Assembly (NCBI RefSeq): GCF_012328925.1
Contig: NZ_JAAXLS010000029.1
Span: forward strand, 1 to 64,000
DNA: 64,000 nucleotides
From: Amycolatopsis acididurans
GTDB taxonomy: Bacteria; Actinomycetota; Actinomycetes; Mycobacteriales; Pseudonocardiaceae
Direction: 5' to 3'
The translations under genes and the position numbers were made by a program. Shown here piece by piece: positions 49,799 to 57,966 of the stretch. Each line of letters begins with the position of its first letter. The first letter of the stretch is position 1. The notes below the pieces were generated by a model. It saw only the letters and a program-made list of their open reading frames with translations. It was not told the DNA's origin and did no database searches.

Positions 49799-50206
49799 TC
49801 AGCATTGGCTCTTGGGTATGTAGCCCTGCTGACAACCCCATTGACGCTGGATATCGCCCGAGGTCGGCCCTCTGCCCGCGCCTCCGGGATCGAGGTAGCC
49901 CTGGTACTCGGCACACCGCGGGTTGAACTTGCCCGCGTTGACCGCCCGTAGCCCACATCCCGGTCCGTTGTCCACGGTCGACCGGCGCTGTGTGGTGGGC
50001 GGTTTCGATGTCGCGGTCGAGACCCGCGTGCGCGAAGTGGCCGGCGCGCTGCTCGACGACGGCGATGGTGCTACCGATGTCGTCGGAGCCGGTGGCGCAA
50101 CTGACGACGTCGCGACTATCGGCTGCGCAGGCGGAGCACCACCGGGCGAGGAACCGCACGCGGCCGCGCCGAGGATCAGCACGGCTCCCGACAGCGTGCA
50201 CCACAT
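49799..50206 (-). CDS. small lipoprotein with Ser/Thr/Pro linker
   Basis: About 135 residues. ATG 50206 is preferred (GGAGG just upstream); GTG 50218 is in frame. Signal peptide SGAVLILGAAAC with Cys lipidation. A long Pro/Ser/Ala linker follows, then a compact Cys-rich C-terminus (GPGCGLRAVNAGKFNPRCAE, QWGCQQGYIPKSQC). I do not know the family. The final domain could be a small disulfide-linked module. Confidence 0.7.
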   Translation of the reverse strand: MWCTLSGAVLILGAAACGSSPGGAPPAQPIVATSSVAPPAPTTSVAPSPSSSSAPATSRTRVSTATSKPPTTQRRSTVDNGPGCGLRAVNAGKFNPRCAEYQGYLDPGGAGRGPTSGDIQRQWGCQQGYIPKSQC

Positions 50207-50375
50207 TTTCCTCCACACATTTACTGCAGTCGCACCAACGGCCTTCTCCGTTATCGCCGCTCGCGAGCATTCGCGTGTCCGATATCGAGATGGTCACGGC
50301 CGTTAACGCGTGCCGCGATCGGCTCGATCGTTCACGCGACACTCACCCGGGATTTCAGCCAGGAGCACCAATCCC

Positions 50376-51272
50376 ATGGCCGCAGCTCTGTATCTAGTCC
50401 TCACCGTGCTGGCCGCGATCGTCGCGGTATTCGTTCCCTCCGTGCGCCGCTGGTTCCGTGGCCGCCGCCGTCCGCTGCGTGCGGTAGGCATGATCGCCCT
50501 CGCGTGGCTGGTCGTCTTCGTCGCGCTCGCCGTCGCGAGCGCCAGGACGACCCAGCAACGCGCGAACGTCGCCGCCCCCACACCCAGCACCACCACGAGT
50601 GCGCCGGCGCCGACGCCGAGCTGTCACGCGCGAAGCGACAACGGCCAGCCGTTGCCCGACGCGACTTGCACTCCAGGCTCGACCAACGCCGACGTCACGC
50701 CGGACAGCATCGCCGACACCATCTGCGCGCCCGGCTGGACCGACAAGGTGCGGCCACCCGCGTCATACACCGACCCGCTCAAAGCCCGGCAGATCGTCGC
50801 CTACGGCTACCCCGACGGGCAGCCGGCCGATTACGAGGAAGACCACCTCATTCCGCTCGAACTCGGCGGCAACCCCACCGATCCCCAGAACATGTGGCCC
50901 GAGTTCGGCAACGGCCAGAGCCCCAACGCCAAGGACGCGGTGGAGAACGCGCTCAACCACGCCGTCTGCGGCCACCAGATCACCCTCGCCGCCGCCCAGC
51001 ACGCCATCGCCACCGACTGGACCACCGCCGAAACCGTACTCGGGCTCAACACCCCGGCCACGACTGCAAGCACACCGCCGCCCGCACCGACCGCGGCACC
51101 GACCCAGGCGCCGGTCCAGCAGAACACCCCGGCGCCGAGCGACCCGCTCGCGGGCAGGTACCACGCCGGGGAGTTCTGCAGCAAAGCCAACCTCGGCGTC
51201 ACGACCACCGCGACCAACGGGGCCATGATCACCTGCCAGCGCGACGGCAGCTACAACCGCTGGAAGTACTAG
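50376..51272 (+). CDS. membrane-anchored protein with HNH-like nuclease motif
   Basis: A 298-residue protein. Two N-terminal hydrophobic segments (about 3-22 and 36-56) anchor it. A Pro/Ser/Thr linker is followed by an extracellular domain with DYEEDHLIPLELGGNP and MWPE, the D-H...N pattern of HNH-type domains. The C-terminal 40 residues have two Cys and end in RWKY, a common actinobacterial module in which a cysteine pair may bind metal. It may be a surface nuclease or DNA-binding protein; no immunity protein is visible. Confidence 0.75.
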   Translation: MAAALYLVLTVLAAIVAVFVPSVRRWFRGRRRPLRAVGMIALAWLVVFVALAVASARTTQQRANVAAPTPSTTTSAPAPTPSCHARSDNGQPLPDATCTPGSTNADVTPDSIADTICAPGWTDKVRPPASYTDPLKARQIVAYGYPDGQPADYEEDHLIPLELGGNPTDPQNMWPEFGNGQSPNAKDAVENALNHAVCGHQITLAAAQHAIATDWTTAETVLGLNTPATTASTPPPAPTAAPTQAPVQQNTPAPSDPLAGRYHAGEFCSKANLGVTTTATNGAMITCQRDGSYNRWKY

Positions 51273-51279
51273 AACGCGC

Positions 51280-51795
51280 TCAGGTCACGAGACCGAGCAC
51301 GGCGCACAGCACCGCACCCAGCAGACCATCGCAGGCGGGCGCGGGTTCCGGCGAAGGAGCCGGTGCGGGCGGCTCGCTGGTGACCGGCGCGGACGGGTCT
51401 TCCGGCATCGAGGTCGGCGGCGGTTCGGCCGTGGTCGGGGCGGGCACCTCCGGGCTTGTCATCGGCACGGTCTCACTCGGCCCCGGGAACGGGAGCGGCA
51501 CCGCAGGCGCGGGAACCGAGGATCTGCCCACGGGGACGGGACTTGCGACGCCGCGAGCGGCACTCGGCGCCGCCGGAGAAGCCGGGTTCACGAAAGCCGG
51601 CGGCGGTGGTGGCGTCACGATCGGCGGTGCCGGGGCGACGGGGCGCGCCGCGCCGGGCAGCGGCACGGCGGCCTCGATCGCCTGCGCCCCGGGCTCCGCG
51701 CCTTCCCCGCGCACCACGGTGCCCAAAGCCCACACACACGACGCCGCCGCGAGAAGAGCCGCCGTGGATGTTCCCGCCTTCGCTATCACACTCAT
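51280..51795 (-). CDS. secreted Pro-rich protein
   Basis: About 171 residues, starting at ATG 51795 (MSVIAKAGTSTAALLAAASC). Signal-type N-terminus. The body is a Pro/Ala/Ser/Thr-rich low-complexity region with many PP and PAP units, and the end has CDGLLGAVLCAVLGLVT, a short hydrophobic tail with a Cys pair. It is a likely cell-wall or surface linker. Function unknown. Confidence 0.6.
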   Translation of the reverse strand: MSVIAKAGTSTAALLAAASCVWALGTVVRGEGAEPGAQAIEAAVPLPGAARPVAPAPPIVTPPPPPAFVNPASPAAPSAARGVASPVPVGRSSVPAPAVPLPFPGPSETVPMTSPEVPAPTTAEPPPTSMPEDPSAPVTSEPPAPAPSPEPAPACDGLLGAVLCAVLGLVT

Positions 51796-52188
51796 TGCCC
51801 TGTCTTTCTCACTTGATCCGGCCAGCGGGCGCACAGAAATTGGCAAGCGGGGCCATCCTGGCACGACGCCCCAGTAGTTGACCAGTCCGCGATCGACCGG
51901 CCCGAAATGCGGCCGCCATCATGTTTTACATTCGAGAAACAGGCGGATTCCCGGACGTCCGGTGAAATAGGTTACGCGCTCGCCGCACCGGAAACCCTAC
52001 ACGTGCAACATACCTGGCCTGCGGCGAGCGCCCCCAGGAGACGACCGCGAACACCGGTGGGATTGTGGTACATTTCCCTCAGCGCTCGAGCGGAACGCGT
52101 CGACCCCACCGGGAAATCACCGTTTCGAAATCCTCTTCGGCGCTTCCGGTAATCCGTATTGAACGAGCGCTTCATTTCTCGGTTACAC
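51796..52188. other. stretch without recognised genes
   Basis: Only short, unconvincing open frames. There are a few A/T-rich patches (for example 51967-52010), but no clear promoter, terminator or repeat. Confidence 0.4.
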
Positions 52189-52440
52189 CTACACCGGTGG
52201 TCCGCGGACCCGGCGCTTGAATGCGACGAGTACGCCGTCGAGAGTGACGAAACTCAGCAGCCTCGCGCCGAACACCGGCATCGGCAGCGCCAGCGCGGCG
52301 ACACCGAGCAGAGTGAGTATCAGCGGTAGGCGTGGGCCCACGCCTACCGCGCTCGCGGTGAAGGCTCCTTCCACGAGCGCAAGCGTGGCCTCCGGTCGGG
52401 CGAACAGACGGCGTTGTCGGTGACACAGCAGGCAGAGGTC
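52189..52440 (-). CDS. possible small membrane protein or remnant
   Basis: The last part of a longer minus-strand frame encodes a hydrophobic stretch, FTASAVGVGPRLPLILTLLG then VAALALPMPVFGARLLSFVT, followed by a basic tail KRRVRGPPV. Start uncertain. The two hydrophobic segments look real, but the upstream part is unlike a protein. Low confidence. Confidence 0.3.
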   Translation of the reverse strand, partial: DLCLLCHRQRRLFARPEATLALVEGAFTASAVGVGPRLPLILTLLGVAALALPMPVFGARLLSFVTLDGVLVAFKRRVRGPPV

Positions 52441-52677
52441 GTGCGGATCACGACCACATCGACACCGGCCGCGATCGGCCCAAGTATGGAGCCGGCAGGC
52501 GGTCACGGACCTGATCAACCGCAGATTCCAGATTCGTCGCCGGACTCGGCCGCCGTCCGGACGGGCCGGGGCTCCCACCGCCCGAGCAGCCCGATGTCGC
52601 CGCGCTGACCGAGACCAGCCGCCGGTACGGAATCGAGACGCTGGGAGCTCCGCCGGCCTGAGGCTTCCCTCCGGCGT

Positions 52678-54354
52678 TCAGGTCGTCACGCTGCTGTCGA
52701 GACGGCGCGCGATGTCCTGCCGCAGAGCCTTTTTGTCGATCTTGCCGACCTTCGTCATCGGGATCCGGTCGACGATCTCCAGGTGTTCGGGCAGCTTGAA
52801 CCGGGCGACGCCGGCGTGGTCCATCGCGTCCCGGATCTCGTCGAGGGTCACCGTCGCCGACGGGCGGGGCACGACGTAGACGCAGACGCGTTCGCCGAGG
52901 GCCGGGTCCGGCATGGCGACCGCGGCGACCTGACTGACGGCGGGCAGCTGATAGATGAGGTTTTCCACCTCCTCGGCCGAGATCTTCTCGCCGCCGCGGT
53001 TGATCATGTCCTTGTCGCGGCCTTCGACGATGAGATTGCCCTCCGCCGTGCGGCGGCAGACGTCGCCGGAGCGATACCAGCCGTCGGGGGTGAAGGCCCG
53101 CGCGTTCTGTTCGGGTGCCCGGTAGTAGCCGCGCGGGGTGTAGGGGCCGCGGGTGAGCAGGGCACCCGGTTCACCGCCGGGCACGTCCTGACCGAGTTCG
53201 TCGACGATCCGGACCTCGTCGGCGGCACACAGCGGGCGGCCCTGCGTGGTGCACACGACCTCGTCGGGATCGTCGAGGCGGGTGTAGTTGAGCAGCCCTT
53301 CGGCCATGCCGAACACCTGTTGCAGCCGCGCCCCGAGTACCGGTTCGATCCGCCGGGCCAGTTCGTCGGCCAGGCGCGCTCCCCCGGCCTGCAGCACACG
53401 CAACGTCGCCAGTTCGGCGGCGCCGTGCTCGGCGGCGTGCTCGAGCCATCGTCCCGCGACGGCCGGGACCACGGCGGTGTGGGTGACACCTTCGGCGGCG
53501 ATGGTGGCGAAGGCGCGGACGGGTTCGGGTGAGGGCAGCATCACGACGCACCCGCCCGCGAGCAGGGTGCCGAGAATGCCGGGGCAGGCGAGCGGGAAGT
53601 TGTGGCCGGCGGGCAGGCTCACCAGATACACCGAGGTGTGGTCGACCCCGGCGATCTCGGCGCTGGCACGCGCGTTGTAGGCGTAGTCGTTGTGGGTGCG
53701 CGCGATGAGTTTGGGCAGCCCGGTGGTGCCGCCGGAGAGCAGGAACACGGCCACGTCACGGCCGTCCGGCGGCGCGGCGCCGAGCCGCTCCCCGCCGGCC
53801 GGCGGCCCGCAGAGCGCGCGCAGATCCACGCTGCCCGGAGCGAGCTCGTCCCCGGCGACGAGGACGTGCCACGCGGCCCCGGTCACCGCCTGGACCTCGC
53901 CCGCGAGGTCGTGGGCGAGCGCCTGATGGTCGAAATCGCGCATCCGGTCGGGCACCGCGATCCCGACCGCCTCGGCGTGGGCGGCGAGGTAGGCCAGTTC
54001 GGTCCGCCGATGCGCGGGCAGCGCCATCACCGGCACGATCCCGGCCCGCAGGCACGCCAGGGTCAGGACGACGAACTCCCACCCGTTGCCGAGCTGCACG
54101 ATGATCCGGTCGCCGCGGCCGATGCCGAGGCCGTGCAGCCGGGCGGCCGCGGCGTCGGCGCGGTCGGCCAGTTCCCGGTGGGTCAGGCGGATTCCGGCCA
54201 CCGGGTCGGCGAGCGCGGGCGCGTCGGGGGCACGGTCGGCGACCTCGCGCAGCAGCTGTCCTAACGGGACACCCGCCCAGTATCCCTCGGCTTCGTACCG
54301 GCGCGCTTCGGCTTCCGGCCAGGGCACAACGTGGTCAGTGATCGGGCTGGGCAT
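52678..54354 (-). CDS. aryl-AMP ligase (DhbE/EntE/salicylate-AMP ligase-like)
   Basis: A 558-residue adenylating enzyme. ATG 54354 follows GGGAGG at a good distance. The P-loop is FLLSGGTTGLPKLIART; the motif LPAGHNFPLACPGILG is characteristic of dihydroxybenzoate/salicylate adenylating enzymes; the hinge is GRDKDMINRGGEKISAEEVE; the catalytic Lys is in TKVGKIDKKAL. It starts 20 bases before the upstream gene ends, so it is the last gene of the aromatic operon. No NRPS gene is nearby, which suggests catabolic activation as in SdgA of salicylate degradation. Confidence 0.88.
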   Translation of the reverse strand: MPSPITDHVVPWPEAEARRYEAEGYWAGVPLGQLLREVADRAPDAPALADPVAGIRLTHRELADRADAAAARLHGLGIGRGDRIIVQLGNGWEFVVLTLACLRAGIVPVMALPAHRRTELAYLAAHAEAVGIAVPDRMRDFDHQALAHDLAGEVQAVTGAAWHVLVAGDELAPGSVDLRALCGPPAGGERLGAAPPDGRDVAVFLLSGGTTGLPKLIARTHNDYAYNARASAEIAGVDHTSVYLVSLPAGHNFPLACPGILGTLLAGGCVVMLPSPEPVRAFATIAAEGVTHTAVVPAVAGRWLEHAAEHGAAELATLRVLQAGGARLADELARRIEPVLGARLQQVFGMAEGLLNYTRLDDPDEVVCTTQGRPLCAADEVRIVDELGQDVPGGEPGALLTRGPYTPRGYYRAPEQNARAFTPDGWYRSGDVCRRTAEGNLIVEGRDKDMINRGGEKISAEEVENLIYQLPAVSQVAAVAMPDPALGERVCVYVVPRPSATVTLDEIRDAMDHAGVARFKLPEHLEIVDRIPMTKVGKIDKKALRQDIARRLDSSVTT

Positions 54355-56407
54355 CGTCGGCCTCCCTGGTGATGACGACGGCGTCGAGCGCGACGAGACC
54401 GTCCGCGGTCAGGCGCAGTGGGTTCACTTCGATCTCGTCCAGCGCGGGGTTGGCGTCGAGCAGGTCGCCGAGCGCGGCCGCGGCCTCCCCGAGCGCGAGC
54501 GGCGCGAGCACCGGGCCGCCGCGCCAGCCCTCCAGCAGGGCGTGGCCCGCGAGTTCGCCGGGCATGGCGGCGGCCTCGTCCGGCGGGACGGGCGCGAGCC
54601 GGATGGCGACGTCGGCCAGCGCCTCCGCCGTCGTCCCACCCAGTCCACACAGGACGATCGGGCCGAAGACGGGATCCCGGCGCACGCCGAGGACGAGGTC
54701 CACGCCCGGCGCGGCCATCTCCTCGACGAGAAAACGCCGCGCGTGCACGGCTTCGAGCGCGTCCAGCGCCGCGTCGAGGTCCTCGGCGGTCGCGACACCG
54801 AGGTGAACGCCGCCGATCTCGGTCTTGTGCAGGAGGCGGGCGTCGAGCAGTTTCACCGCGACGGGTACGCCCAGTTCTTTCAGCGCGGCATGGGCTTCGG
54901 CGCGATCGGCGCAGGCACGGCGGCGCGGGGTCGCGATGCCGAGCCGCCCCAGCAGCGTCTTGGCCTGGTCCTCGTCATGGGCACCGGTGACCGTGACCGG
55001 CACCGGGCCTTCCGTGCGCGGCGCGGCGGTCACAGCGCGGGCGCGGGCGTCGGTGACGAGGGCGGCGGCCGCGGCGGCGACACCGCGCGGATCGTTGGCG
55101 ACGGCGATCCCGGCCTCGATCAGCGCACGCCGGCAGGTGGTGACTTCGGCACCCGTGCCGCCGACTCCGAGCACCAGCGGCACCCCGGACGCGCGGGCCT
55201 CGCGTGCCGCCGCGACCAGATCGACCGCGTCGGGTTCGTGCAGCGCGTACCCGGCGATCACGTCGACGGCCGGGTCGGCCGCGACCGTGGTCAGCACCCG
55301 GCCGAGACCGGGGCTCGGGCGGCCGGTGTCCACGGGGTTGCGCTGGAAGGTCAGCGGCGGCAGCAACTCGGCGAGACTGTCCTGTGTGGACGATGCGAGC
55401 CCGGGCACCGGGATCCGGCGCCCGCGCAGGTCGTCGAGCAGCAGCAGCCCCGGCCCCGCCTGCGCGGTGACGACGCCGACCGCGGGCTCCGGGCAGGGGC
55501 GCGCCCGCGTCACGGCCAAGGCGCCGACGGCATCGACCAGTTCGCGCTCGTCGGACACCACCACGGCCCCGGCCTGGCTCAGTGCCGCGCGCGTGGTGCG
55601 CCACGACGTCGCCAGCGCACCGGTGTGCGAGGCGGCGAAGTCGCCGACATCGTGCTGCCCCACGACCAGCGCCACCACGGGCCGGGTGGGCACCAGCCTG
55701 CGGACGGCGTCGACGAGCCGGGGTCCATCGTGGACGGACTCGACGTGCAGTGCGACCGCGCCGGTGGCCGGGTCGGAGGCGAGGTAGTCGAGCACGTCGG
55801 GCGCGGTGACATCCACCCCGTTGCCGAGCCCGACGGCGAGGCTCACACCGTGCCCGGCCTCGGTGAGCAGGAACGCCAGCGCGTGGTTCACGCCGCCGCT
55901 CGCGGCGACGACCGCCACCTTGCCCGGCTCGACGCGGGCCGCGCCGGGCACGAAGCTGGCCGTGAGACCACCGTGCGGCGCCAGGAAACCACTCGTGTTG
56001 GGGCCGAGCAGGCGGATTCCGCAGCCGGCGACGACCTCGGCGAGCGCGCGCTGGTACTCCGGCCCCGGCCCGCCGGCCTCGGCGAACCCGCCGCCGCACA
56101 CCACGGCGGCGCGCACCCCGGCCTCGGCCGCCTCGGCGAGGACCCCGGCGCACGAGGGCGCGGGCACACAGATCATCGCGAGGTCGACCGGACCGTCGGC
56201 GGTGGCGGAGCGGACGGAGTCGTGCATGCCGCCGTCGCGGCTGTTGACCAGCGCGAGGTGACCGTCGAAACCGCTCAGCGACCGGGCGAGCGCCGCGCCG
56301 AGCTTGCCCGGGTCGCGGGACGCGCCGACGACCGCGATGCCGCGCGGGGCGAACAGCGGGGTCAGGCCGGCCGCCGCCGGGGCGTGGACGTTGGAGGTCA
56401 TGGTCAC
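54335..56407 (-). CDS. NDP-forming acyl-CoA synthetase (acetate-CoA ligase-like, fused subunits)
   Basis: A 690-residue protein. GTG 56407 is preferred: GGGAG seven bases upstream in the hydroxylase end; ATG 56401 is the alternative. The N-terminal CoA-binding domain has LFAPRGIAVVGASRDPGKLG; the succinyl-CoA ligase-like domain has LGPNTSGFLAPHGG and VAASGGVNHALA. The C-terminal ATP-grasp domain (about 470-690) has KTLLGRLGIATPRRR, VAVKLLDARLLHKTEIGGV and ALDEIEVNPLRL. A His is expected for phospho-transfer; AASGGVNHALAF lies in the usual place. It may make or exchange aryl-CoA. Confidence 0.85.
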   Translation of the reverse strand: MTMTSNVHAPAAAGLTPLFAPRGIAVVGASRDPGKLGAALARSLSGFDGHLALVNSRDGGMHDSVRSATADGPVDLAMICVPAPSCAGVLAEAAEAGVRAAVVCGGGFAEAGGPGPEYQRALAEVVAGCGIRLLGPNTSGFLAPHGGLTASFVPGAARVEPGKVAVVAASGGVNHALAFLLTEAGHGVSLAVGLGNGVDVTAPDVLDYLASDPATGAVALHVESVHDGPRLVDAVRRLVPTRPVVALVVGQHDVGDFAASHTGALATSWRTTRAALSQAGAVVVSDERELVDAVGALAVTRARPCPEPAVGVVTAQAGPGLLLLDDLRGRRIPVPGLASSTQDSLAELLPPLTFQRNPVDTGRPSPGLGRVLTTVAADPAVDVIAGYALHEPDAVDLVAAAREARASGVPLVLGVGGTGAEVTTCRRALIEAGIAVANDPRGVAAAAAALVTDARARAVTAAPRTEGPVPVTVTGAHDEDQAKTLLGRLGIATPRRRACADRAEAHAALKELGVPVAVKLLDARLLHKTEIGGVHLGVATAEDLDAALDALEAVHARRFLVEEMAAPGVDLVLGVRRDPVFGPIVLCGLGGTTAEALADVAIRLAPVPPDEAAAMPGELAGHALLEGWRGGPVLAPLALGEAAAALGDLLDANPALDEIEVNPLRLTADGLVALDAVVITREADDAQPDH

Positions 56408-57966
56408 GCGGGAACTCCCACCAGGTCGGCGCGTCCGGACAGCACCGCGGTCACGGCGTGGTCGGAGTCGGATTCGGGTTCGATGAGCAGCGCGGGCAGG
56501 CCTTCGCACATGCGCGCGCGCTCGCAGATCAGCGTCCGGGTCAGCGCGGTTCCGCCGTGCACGGCGACGAGGACGGGGCCGCCGGGCCGCGCCAGTTCGC
56601 CGAGCCACGCGTACACCTCGGGTAGTGCGTCCTCGGTGTCCGGGGCCTCGACGAGCGCGCCCCACGTGCCAGCGCCGTGCGTTGCCAACGGCAGGTCGTG
56701 GGAACCGCGGACCGCGACCGGCCTGCCGTCGGTGACCACCTCGACGCGGCGGCCCGGCGCGGACCAGCCGCTCAGCTCGAGCGGGGTTTCCAGCGGTTCC
56801 GCTCCGTGCGTACGGACCCACGCGGCGTGGCTGGACGCGGCGAACTCCGGTGCCCGGCGCGCGAGCCGCGAATCGGTGATGCTGCGCGAAAGGAAGTGAT
56901 AGGCGAACTGCCACGGTTCGAAGAAGTCGTGGTAGCGGCCGAAATGCTCCCACCAGGCCAGGCTGGGCCGGGCCGCGTCCTGGATCCGGCGGACCGAGGG
57001 CTGGGCGTCGTGTTCGTACTCGGCGAGCGCGGCGGCCAGGTCGTCCGGATGCGCGGCGAGCGCACGGGAGAGCGCGACGGCGTCCTCCATGGCCATCTTG
57101 GTGCCGGATCCCACGGAGAAGTGTGCCGTGTGGACGGCGTCGCCCAGCAGCGCGACCGGGCGGGGCTCGAGGGCATGCCAGCGCCGGGTGCGGCGGGTGC
57201 GGAAGTTGCCCCAGCGCGAGTTGTTGGTCAGCAGCCCCTTGCCCTCGATCTGGTCGGCGAACAGCTTTTCCAGGTATCGCTGGGAAATCAGGTCGCTGAC
57301 GCCAGGCGGCTGGGCGGTGTCGAACTCGTCGAGCCCGGCTCGCCGCCAGGACTCCTCGTCGGTCTCGACGATGAAGGTCGAGACCTCGTCGGAGATCGGG
57401 TACCCGTGCACGGCGAACACCCCGTCCGGGCCGCCCTCGTGAATGAAGGTCAGCCCGTCGAACAGGTAGTCGGTGCCGAACCAGATGAACTTCGCGGCCG
57501 CGGTCTCGACGCGCATGCCGAGATCGGCGTCGAGCTGGTCCCGGATCTTCGAGCCGGTGCCGTCGGCGGCCACCACGAGGTCGTAGCCGTCCAGTTCGTC
57601 GAGAGTGACCTCCGTGGAGAAGCGCAGCTCGGCCCCGACGTCGCGGGCGCGTGCCTGCATCAGCGCGAGCAGGGTGCGGCGGACGATGGCGGCCATTCCG
57701 TTGCCACCACAGCGAATCCGCTCGCCCTTGAGCCGGACTTCGATGTCGTCCCAGTGCCGTCCGTGCTCCGAAAGCGCCTCCCGCAGCACGGGGTCGGCCT
57801 CGTGGATCCCGGCCAGCGTCCGGTCCGAGAAGACCACACCGAACCCGAAGGTGTCGTCGGCGCGGTTGCGCTCGAACACCGTCACCTCGACGGACGGGTC
57901 GGCGCGCCGGATCAAGGTGGCGAAGAACAGGCCACCCGGACCTCCTCCAGCGACAGCGACTCGCAT
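56404..57966 (-). CDS. FAD-dependent aryl-CoA hydroxylase (salicylyl-CoA 5-hydroxylase-like)
   Basis: A 520-residue flavoprotein. FAD motif AVAGGGPGGLFFATLIRRAD, then FGFGVVFSDRTL (GWGVVFSD-type hallmark of the salicylyl-CoA/2-aminobenzoyl-CoA hydroxylase group) and PVALLGDAVHTAHFSVGSGT (second FAD motif). Residues 1-400 are the hydroxylase. The last ~120 residues end with LICERARMCEGLPALLIEP and AVLSGRADLVGVP, which resemble the C-terminal end of the old-yellow-enzyme domain of larger relatives; most of that domain is missing. Overlaps with both neighbours. Confidence 0.87.
   Translation of the reverse strand: MRVAVAGGGPGGLFFATLIRRADPSVEVTVFERNRADDTFGFGVVFSDRTLAGIHEADPVLREALSEHGRHWDDIEVRLKGERIRCGGNGMAAIVRRTLLALMQARARDVGAELRFSTEVTLDELDGYDLVVAADGTGSKIRDQLDADLGMRVETAAAKFIWFGTDYLFDGLTFIHEGGPDGVFAVHGYPISDEVSTFIVETDEESWRRAGLDEFDTAQPPGVSDLISQRYLEKLFADQIEGKGLLTNNSRWGNFRTRRTRRWHALEPRPVALLGDAVHTAHFSVGSGTKMAMEDAVALSRALAAHPDDLAAALAEYEHDAQPSVRRIQDAARPSLAWWEHFGRYHDFFEPWQFAYHFLSRSITDSRLARRAPEFAASSHAAWVRTHGAEPLETPLELSGWSAPGRRVEVVTDGRPVAVRGSHDLPLATHGAGTWGALVEAPDTEDALPEVYAWLGELARPGGPVLVAVHGGTALTRTLICERARMCEGLPALLIEPESDSDHAVTAVLSGRADLVGVPA

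Noticed and set aside
52678-54354. siderophore or NRPS biosynthesis cluster based on the DhbE-like ligase
   Set aside because: No carrier protein, NRPS, isochorismate synthase or transport genes nearby; the neighbours are an aryl-CoA hydroxylase, CoA synthetase and aromatic-acid importer.
54086-56899. 937-codon plus-strand open frame
   Set aside because: Antisense to the NDP-forming synthetase and hydroxylase; low-complexity Gly/Arg-rich translation with no domain.
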